From the NCBI GenBank assembly GCA_002452855.1, contig DKFS01000019.1, forward strand, positions 1-10,543: a stretch of DNA of 10,543 nucleotides. Direction: 5' to 3'. Below are positions 5,884 to 10,543 of the stretch, in pieces. Each line of letters opens with the position of its first letter. The first letter of the stretch is position 1. Source of the DNA: Sulfurospirillum sp. UBA6790 (lineage in GTDB: Bacteria > Campylobacterota > Campylobacteria > Campylobacterales > Sulfurospirillaceae). A program made the position numbers and the translations under genes. Below the pieces are notes generated by a model. It saw nothing but the letters and a program-made list of their open reading frames with translations. It did not search any database and was not told the origin of the DNA.

Positions 5884-7335
5884 AACGTTTTGTTGTACTG
5901 AGTTTGCTTGACTTAACGCATAACTTCCTGATTGCGCAAGGATGTTATTTTTAGAGAAAGTCGCTGACTCACTTGCAAAATCAACGTCACGGATTTGAGA
6001 TTCCGCAGAAGTGACATTTACTTGTGTTACAGAGATATTGTTAATCGTTGAAGTCAATTGGTTTTGAACAGAACCAATGTTCGCACGAATACTATCCAAT
6101 GTCTCTTGTGCACTTTGAGCAATTTTAATCATTGCTTGAGCACCCGCATAGGTTGTAACACCCGCACCAATATCTTCTCCAGCACCAACAACGTTGTCAT
6201 TTTTAAAGGCACCCATTGCTTCAGCGATAGAAGAGCTGATTGAACCCATCATATCTCTAAGTCCAACACTTTTTTGATTTGCAGATGTAGCAAAAATATC
6301 CGTTTCACCAGAGCCAACACTATAACTGATATCGGCAGCGCCAGCTTTTGTCAATGTTAGACGACCAGTGTATGTTCCGTTGGTAATATTACCTTGAGAA
6401 CCTAAACCAGAGACATTAATACCACGTCCATCGCTTGATGTAAGCTCTAATTGACCTTTAGAGTCGATACTTGCCGTAACACCTGTTGTTGAAGAGTATT
6501 GATTAATTGCATTAACTAAAACACCATCGCTGTCATTTTTTTGAACATCAAGTGAAGATGCAATAGTAACACCATTAATCGTAAGACTACTTACTGTACC
6601 AGAAGCAACTGCAGCTGTACCTGTTTGAGTTAAAGTCCAACTCGCACTTACACCTGTAGCATCAGTATTTTTGTTGATTTCAGCTGCTAATGCGCCAACA
6701 CCTGTACCAGCACTGGTACTAATGATAACAGAAGCAATCGTAACATCAGCACCAGTTGCTGCTGAGAATGTCATGGTCACCGTACCAGTTGATGTTCCCA
6801 TTTCGCCTGTCTCAAAACGTGTTTGACCAATTTTATCAGAACTTGTAGCACCGATACTCATGGTTACAGTTTGGTTTGAATACGCACCAATTTGGAATTG
6901 AGAGTTGGTAAATGTACCAGAAAGAAGGCTTTTACCGTTGTAAGATGTTGTACTAGCGATGTTGTCAAGCTCGTCCATCAATTTAGAGATGTCTGATTGA
7001 AGCGCTTTACGTGAACTTGTACTTTGTCCATCTTGTGCAGCTTGTGTCGCTTTCGTTTTGATAGTGTCAAGAATTTTAATCTGTTCATCCATCGCACCAT
7101 CAGCAATTTGAGAGATGGAAACACCATCATTCGCATTTGAGATAGCTTGGGAAAGAGAGTTAGCTTGTGAACGAAGAGAGTCAGCAATTGACATACCTGA
7201 TGCATCATCAGCCGCAGAGTTGATTCTCAAACCAGAAGAGAGCTTAGAAAGTGAGCTACTCAAAGCGTTGTTCGTCTTAGTAAGACTTGTTTGTGCAGAT
7301 AACGCTGCAACGTTAGTGTTAATACGGAAACTCAT
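5866..7335 (-). CDS. Flagellin, filament subunit
   Basis: This 489-residue flagellin forms the extracellular filament after export by the flagellar type III system. The N-terminal D0/D1 region (1-about 170) contains [24 protein letters not shown] (33-48) and [14 protein letters not shown] (88-101). The last is characteristic of Campylobacter and Helicobacter flagellins, which escape TLR5. The centre (about 175-380) is Ser/Thr/Gly-rich, with a Flagellin_IN block at about 249-310, and is the likely surface glycosylated by Maf. The C-terminal D1/D0 (about 395-489) ends in [15 protein letters not shown]. The ATG at 7335 is chosen over upstream in-frame codons because it begins the family's MSFRINTN and has AAAGGA six bases before it. 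A TTG at 7392 lies inside the promoter. Expression is expected from the sigma-28 promoter at 7392-7418. It is shorter than C. jejuni FlaA (about 575 residues). I cannot tell flaA from flaB, so no symbol is given. Confidence 0.96.
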   Translation of the reverse strand: MSFRINTNVAALSAQTSLTKTNNALSSSLSKLSSGLRINSAADDASGMSIADSLRSQANSLSQAISNANDGVSISQIADGAMDEQIKILDTIKTKATQAAQDGQSTSSRKALQSDISKLMDELDNIASTTSYNGKSLLSGTFTNSQFQIGAYSNQTVTMSIGATSSDKIGQTRFETGEMGTSTGTVTMTFSAATGADVTIASVIISTSAGTGVGALAAEINKNTDATGVSASWTLTQTGTAAVASGTVSSLTINGVTIASSLDVQKNDSDGVLVNAINQYSSTTGVTASIDSKGQLELTSSDGRGINVSGLGSQGNITNGTYTGRLTLTKAGAADISYSVGSGETDIFATSANQKSVGLRDMMGSISSSIAEAMGAFKNDNVVGAGEDIGAGVTTYAGAQAMIKIAQSAQETLDSIRANIGSVQNQLTSTINNISVTQVNVTSAESQIRDVDFASESATFSKNNILAQSGSYALSQANSVQQNVLKLLQ

Positions 7336-7341
7336 GATAAA

Positions 7342-7347
7342 TCCTTT
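7342..7347 (-). promoter_or_regulatory. Ribosome binding site that sets the flagellin start
   Basis: AAAGGA on the minus strand lies six bases before the ATG at 7335. It fixes the start at MSFRINTN rather than at any of the in-frame codons further upstream. Confidence 0.8.
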
Positions 7348-7391
7348 TATCTTTTTGTATTTCTCAGGCTTCCTTGCCTTTGATGGAAACA

Positions 7392-7418
7392 AAATCGGAC
7401 ACTCAAAAAAAAACTTTA
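7392..7418 (-). promoter_or_regulatory. Sigma-28 (FliA) promoter of the flagellin gene
   Basis: On the minus strand TAAAGTTT (7418-7411) matches the sigma-28 -35 element in all eight positions. An 11-base spacer follows, then TCCGATTT (7399-7392), which contains CCGAT of the enteric consensus and the CGATTT form seen in Campylobacter. Transcription should begin near 7385, giving a leader of about 50 bases. The spacer starts inside an uninterrupted run of nine T. Confidence 0.88.
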
Positions 7419-7443
7419 GTTTTATACGTTATTTTTAAAAAGA

Positions 7444-7461
7444 TTTTTTTTTAGATAGAAT
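7444..7461 (+). promoter_or_regulatory. Probable sigma-70 promoter of topA (-10 element plus T-tract)
   Basis: TAGAAT at 7456-7461 is a fair -10 box, preceded by a run of nine T (7444-7452). T-rich tracts in place of a clear -35 box are usual for vegetative promoters in Campylobacter and Helicobacter. Transcription would begin near 7468. That leaves the ATG at 7470 almost without a leader and favours a later topA start. Confidence 0.55.
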
Positions 7462-7472
7462 ACACAAAAATG

Positions 7473-7484
7473 TTTACATGTAAA
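7473..7484. repeat. TTTACATGTAAA palindrome, copy 3 (topA leader)
   Basis: A perfect 12-base palindrome just downstream of the probable topA transcription start (near 7468) and upstream of the preferred GTG at 7497. The position would suit an operator, but no regulator is known to me. Confidence 0.6.
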
Positions 7485-7496
7485 ATGGAAAAAATT

Positions 7497-9569
7497 GTGA
7501 AAAACCTCATTATTGTCGAATCACCAACCAAAGCGAAAACGATTAAAAATTTTCTAGGTAAAAACTACACTGTTATTGCATCAAAGGGTCATATCCGCGA
7601 TCTTCCTAAAAGTAGTTTTGGCATCAAGATTGAAAATCAAGCGTTCATTCCAGAATATCGGATACCAAAAGATCACGCCAGTGTGGTCAAAGAAATTAAA
7701 GACTTAGCCAAGAGTGCCGATCAAGTCTATATCGCAACCGATGAGGATCGCGAAGGTGAAGCCATAGGCTTTCATATTGCCACGGCCATTGGCAAAGACC
7801 CAAAATCGCTTCCACGCATTGTTTTTCATGAAATTACGAAAAATGCGATTACCCATGCACTCGAAAATCCGAGAATTTTAGATGAAAGTAGTATCAACGC
7901 GCAACAAACCAGACGTTTGTTAGACCGCATCGTAGGCTATAAACTTTCACCGCTACTCTCATCAAAGATTCAAAAAGGACTCAGCGCAGGGCGTGTTCAA
8001 TCGTCTACCCTAAAAATTGTTGTGGATAGAGAAAAAGAGATAAGAGCCTTTAAAGAAGAAGAATTTTGGAGTATTGACGCCCTATTCAATAAGAGTATTG
8101 AAGCACTCTTAGTGGAATTTGATGGTGAAAAAATTGAAAAGATGAGCATTACCAATGCTACTCTTGCCAACGCAATCAAAGAACGGTTGCTCAATGAAAC
8201 ATTTCACGTCGCTCTTTTAGAAAAAAAAGAGCGTGAAAGCTCCCCAAGCCCCGCTTTTATGACATCAACGTTGCAACAAAGCGCTTCTAGCGCACTTGGT
8301 TTTTCTCCTAAAAAGACGATGATGCTCGCCCAAACACTCTACGAAGGTGTGCAAACACACCAAGGCGTGCAAGGTGTCATTACATATATGAGAACTGACT
8401 CGTTAAATGTTTCCAAAGAAGCTATTGAGGCGGCACGAGAACAAATTAGCACATACTATGGCAAAGCGTATCTCCCTGAAAAACCTCGCTATTACGCCAA
8501 TAAAAGCAAAGGTGCGCAAGAAGCGCATGAAGCGATTCGCCCTACCATATTAGCGTTTACACCGCAGATTGCTAAAGAGTATCTTAAAGCGGACGAACTC
8601 AAACTCTACGCATTAATCTACAATCGCTTTTTAGCGTCTCAAATGAATAATGCACGCTTTGAGTCGCAAACGCTTCTTTTTGAAAGCAAAAGCGGTAAAT
8701 TTAAAGCCAGTGGTCGAAAACTATTATTTGATGGATTTTACAAAGTTTACGGCGATAACGATAAAGACAAATTGCTTCCAGACCTTGCGCTTAAACAAGA
8801 AGTGACCTTAAGTAAACTGGATGCCAATCAACATTTTACGGAACCACCTTCTCGTTACTCAGAAGCAAGTCTGATTAAAAAGTTAGAGGGTCTTGGCATT
8901 GGTCGTCCATCGACATATGCGCCAACGATTTCCGTCTTAACGGCACGCGATTACATTACGATTGAAAAAAAACAATTGATTCCTAGTGAAATAGCATTTA
9001 GTGTAACCGAGCTGTTAGAAAAACATTTCCCTCAAATAGTCGATTCATCGTTTACTTCCACAATGGAAGAAACGTTAGACTTAATTGCTGAAGATAAAGA
9101 AAATTGGCAAACAACGTTATGGAATTTTTACGAACCATTTGAGAAACAAGTAGTCGCAGGTAAAACCAATATTGAGAGCCAAAAAGTTGTCGTTTTTACA
9201 GGAGAAATGTGCCCAGATTGTGGCAAAGAGCTTGTAAGACGTAAAGGTCGTTTTGGTGAGTTTATCGCATGCAGTACTTATCCTACATGTAAATACACGC
9301 AAAATCTCAAAAAAGTCAGCGAAACGGCTCCCAAAGAAAAAGTAACACTAGCAATTCCGTGTCCTGAATGTGGCGGAGCGATTATTGAGCGAAGTTCACG
9401 CAGAGGTAAATTTTACGGTTGTGGCAACTACCCAAAATGCAAATTTATCTCTAACTATGAACCTACAGATAAAAAATGCCCTGAGTGTGGCTATATTATG
9501 TCAAAGCGTGAATTGCGTAAAAAAGAAATTTTTGAATGCATCAAGTGTAAACACAAAGAAGATGCATAA
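7497..9569 (+). CDS. topA: DNA topoisomerase I (type IA)
   Basis: Relaxes negative supercoils by cutting and resealing one strand through a 5'-phosphotyrosine bond. Residue numbers are from GTG 7497 (690 residues). The N-terminal Toprim domain has NLIIVESPTKAKTIK at the start and the metal-binding DEDREGE at 82-88. The catalytic Tyr is Y297 in GVITYMRTDS, and GIGRPSTYAPTI follows at about 467-478. The tail carries three C4 zinc fingers: C572/C575/C592/C598, C622/C625/C642/C648 and C661/C664/C681/C684. The length is normal for this phylum. In-frame ATGs at 7470 and 7485 would add 9 or 4 residues. GTG is preferred because homologues begin at the KNLIIVES block and the likely transcription start is near 7468, but its ribosome site (GGAA) is weak and the choice is uncertain. 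The gene is divergent from flagellin and upstream of bioB. Confidence 0.95.
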   Translation: MKNLIIVESPTKAKTIKNFLGKNYTVIASKGHIRDLPKSSFGIKIENQAFIPEYRIPKDHASVVKEIKDLAKSADQVYIATDEDREGEAIGFHIATAIGKDPKSLPRIVFHEITKNAITHALENPRILDESSINAQQTRRLLDRIVGYKLSPLLSSKIQKGLSAGRVQSSTLKIVVDREKEIRAFKEEEFWSIDALFNKSIEALLVEFDGEKIEKMSITNATLANAIKERLLNETFHVALLEKKERESSPSPAFMTSTLQQSASSALGFSPKKTMMLAQTLYEGVQTHQGVQGVITYMRTDSLNVSKEAIEAAREQISTYYGKAYLPEKPRYYANKSKGAQEAHEAIRPTILAFTPQIAKEYLKADELKLYALIYNRFLASQMNNARFESQTLLFESKSGKFKASGRKLLFDGFYKVYGDNDKDKLLPDLALKQEVTLSKLDANQHFTEPPSRYSEASLIKKLEGLGIGRPSTYAPTISVLTARDYITIEKKQLIPSEIAFSVTELLEKHFPQIVDSSFTSTMEETLDLIAEDKENWQTTLWNFYEPFEKQVVAGKTNIESQKVVVFTGEMCPDCGKELVRRKGRFGEFIACSTYPTCKYTQNLKKVSETAPKEKVTLAIPCPECGGAIIERSSRRGKFYGCGNYPKCKFISNYEPTDKKCPECGYIMSKRELRKKEIFECIKCKHKEDA

Positions 9570-9609
9570 ACACACTTACCCCAACAACCGTCGCACATTT
9601 GGCGCTTTT

Positions 9610-9637
9610 CTTCTTGCGAATTTCAGTTCGCAAGAAG
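9610..9637. promoter_or_regulatory. Perfect 11-base inverted repeat between topA and bioB
   Basis: The arms CTTCTTGCGAA (9610-9620) and TTCGCAAGAAG (9627-9637) enclose a six-base loop. Neither strand has a T-run after the hairpin, so it is not a classic intrinsic terminator. It could be an operator for bioB, a transcript-stabilising or processing hairpin, or a weak terminator for topA. It does not resemble the BirA or BioR operators I know. Confidence 0.55.
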
Positions 9638-9645
9638 CCATAACT

Positions 9646-9655
9646 TTACATGTAA
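9646..9655. repeat. TTACATGTAA palindrome, copy 4 (bioB leader)
   Basis: A perfect 10-base palindrome whose right end overlaps the bioB ribosome binding site (AAGGA at 9654-9658). A protein bound here could affect bioB. A near copy, CTACATGTAA, lies at 9283-9292 in topA. Confidence 0.6.
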
Positions 9656-9658
9656 GGA
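9654..9658 (+). promoter_or_regulatory. Ribosome binding site of bioB
   Basis: AAGGA lies 10 bases before ATG 9669 and 7 bases before the in-frame TTG at 9666. The spacing would suit TTG slightly better, but ATG is the stronger codon. The difference is a single residue. Confidence 0.65.
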
Positions 9659-9668
9659 ATCTTTATTG

Positions 9669-10514
9669 ATGAAAAAATCAATCTTTTTATGTGCTATTAG
9701 CAATATATCCAGTGGAAGCTGTGCGGAAGATTGTGGCTTTTGTACGCAAAGCGCTCATCACCATGCAAACATTGAGCGTTACAAATATAAACCGATTGAA
9801 CAAATTGTGTTTGAAGCACACAATGCCACTAAAAATGGAGCCATTGGCTTTTGCTTAGTGACATCAGGACTTGGACTGGATGATAAAAAACTCGCATTTG
9901 TTTGTGAAGCTGCTCGTGCGGTGAGAGCTGAATTACCGGATATTCATTTGATTGCATGCAATGGTTTAGCAACGATAGAGCAACTAAGCGTGCTCAAAGA
10001 TGCGGGCATTAATTCCTATAATCATAATTTAGAAAGCTCTGAAAGTTTTTATAACACGATTTGTACAACCCATTCATGGCAAGAACGTTACCAAACTTGT
10101 CTCAATGTACATGCGGTAGGATTGTCGCTTTGCAGTGGTGGTATTTTTGGCTTAGGCGAAAGTAAGGAAGAGCGAACTGCTTTTATACAGAGTGTCAAAT
10201 CTCTGGCTCCCGATACGATGCCTTTAAACTTTTTTATTCAAAATCCTGCCCTTCCGCTTAAAGCAGAACCTCTGAGTGAAAAAGAAGCACTTGATATTAT
10301 TAAAGAAGTAAGAGCTGCCCTTCCAAACACACGATTAATGGTTGCAGGCGGACGTGAAATTACGTTTACAAGTGCTGATTGTGATATTTTTGAAGCGGGG
10401 GCTGATGCTATCGTCATTGGTGATTACTTAACAACGAAAGGTGAACTCCCTGAGCGAGATCGCTCTATGATAACACACCTTGGCTATGAAATAGCAACAT
10501 TATGTCATGCGTAG
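9669..10514 (+). CDS. bioB: Biotin synthase (radical SAM), short epsilonproteobacterial type
   Basis: Inserts sulfur into dethiobiotin to form biotin, the last step of the pathway, in the cytoplasm. The 281-residue protein has the radical-SAM cysteines C18, C22 and C25 in CAEDCGFC. Counterparts of the [2Fe-2S] ligands of E. coli BioB are all present: C62 (GFCLVTSG), C97 (IACNG), C155 (SLCSGGIFGLGE) and R229 (VAGGRE). YNHNLE (117-122) is the family block that contacts substrate. It is much shorter than E. coli BioB (346 residues) because it lacks the N-terminal arm and C-terminal tail. C. jejuni BioB is also short (about 278), so this is a lineage feature and not truncation. It follows topA by about 100 bases, and the same gene pair occurs in C. 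jejuni as I recall it. It may be read from topA or from its own promoter, since no clear -10 box was seen. The in-frame TTG at 9666 is an alternative start. Confidence 0.95.
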   Translation: MKKSIFLCAISNISSGSCAEDCGFCTQSAHHHANIERYKYKPIEQIVFEAHNATKNGAIGFCLVTSGLGLDDKKLAFVCEAARAVRAELPDIHLIACNGLATIEQLSVLKDAGINSYNHNLESSESFYNTICTTHSWQERYQTCLNVHAVGLSLCSGGIFGLGESKEERTAFIQSVKSLAPDTMPLNFFIQNPALPLKAEPLSEKEALDIIKEVRAALPNTRLMVAGGREITFTSADCDIFEAGADAIVIGDYLTTKGELPERDRSMITHLGYEIATLCHA

Positions 10515-10532
10515 TACACTTTGTACTACGCA
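10508..10532. repeat. Hairpin over the bioB stop codon, possible weak terminator
   Basis: The arms TGCGTAGTAC (10508-10517) and GTACTACGCA (10523-10532) are perfect 10-base complements around a five-base loop. The left arm includes the bioB stop TAG (10512-10514). No T-run follows before the window ends at 10543, so an intrinsic terminator is not shown. It may protect the 3' end of the message. Confidence 0.5.
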
Positions 10533-10543
10533 ATTCCTAAAAC

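Noticed and set aside
6058..6243. Short plus-strand frame opposite the flagellin 3' half
   Set aside because: It is Cys- and Asn-rich low-complexity sequence produced by the antisense of a repetitive flagellin, with no support as a gene.
7336..7392. A 19-residue N-terminal extension of the flagellin from TTG at 7392
   Set aside because: The TTG lies in the sigma-28 -10 region, upstream of the expected transcript start. The protein family begins at MSFRINTN, which has its own good ribosome site.
7470..7496. topA start at ATG 7470 or ATG 7485
   Set aside because: Neither has a ribosome site, 7470 sits almost on the predicted transcription start, and homologues begin at the KNLIIVES block. The GTG at 7497 is preferred but not proven.
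9610..9637. Intrinsic terminator for topA
   Set aside because: The hairpin is strong, but no T-run follows on the plus strand, so I list it as an unassigned regulatory inverted repeat.
10508..10532. Intrinsic terminator for bioB
   Set aside because: The stem starts inside the last codons and no T-run follows in the visible 11 bases. It is recorded only as a hairpin.

Overview
The window looks like a chromosomal segment of a Campylobacterota (epsilonproteobacterial) bacterium, probably Sulfurospirillum or a close relative. This rests on three things seen in the sequence: AT-rich DNA with AAGGA-type ribosome sites, a flagellin with the Campylobacter/Helicobacter-type D1 sequence, and the topA-bioB gene pair, which I recall as also adjacent in Campylobacter jejuni. 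The genus is inferred, not proven.

Left half (1-5727, all minus strand). A tight four-gene operon is read right to left. It starts with a long Maf-family (DUF115) flagellin glycosyltransferase, followed by a nucleotidyltransferase of the HddC type, a GHMP sugar kinase of the HddA type, and a PLP-dependent sugar 3-dehydratase of the ColD type that is cut off by the left window edge. The last three genes are joined by 4-base stop/start overlaps. HddA and HddC are the kinase and guanylyltransferase of GDP-D-glycero-alpha-D-manno-heptose synthesis. The last gene has His188 where aminotransferases have the catalytic Lys, so it should remove the C3 hydroxyl of a 4-keto sugar nucleotide rather than aminate it. 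Together they suggest that a 3-deoxy or 3,6-dideoxy heptose is made for a surface glycan, possibly the flagellar one. The isomerase, phosphatase and 4,6-dehydratase that such a pathway needs are not in this window.

Middle (5728-7469). A 489-residue flagellin is read on the minus strand. It has a near-consensus sigma-28 promoter and a strong intrinsic terminator. Between its stop codon and that terminator lies a 27-base relic that still encodes the last eight residues and stop of a second, diverged flagellin. A weak sigma-54-like element precedes maf, so maf is probably transcribed separately from the flagellin.

Right half (7470-10543, plus strand). topA (DNA topoisomerase I with three C4 zinc fingers) diverges from the flagellin and is followed after about 100 bases by bioB (biotin synthase, short epsilonproteobacterial type). 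Perfect hairpins without U-tracts lie before bioB and over its stop codon. A palindrome, TTACATGTAA, occurs four times in the window; two of the copies lie at the topA and bioB starts.

There is no gene-free stretch longer than 300 bases. I saw no tRNA, rRNA, CRISPR array or insertion sequence.
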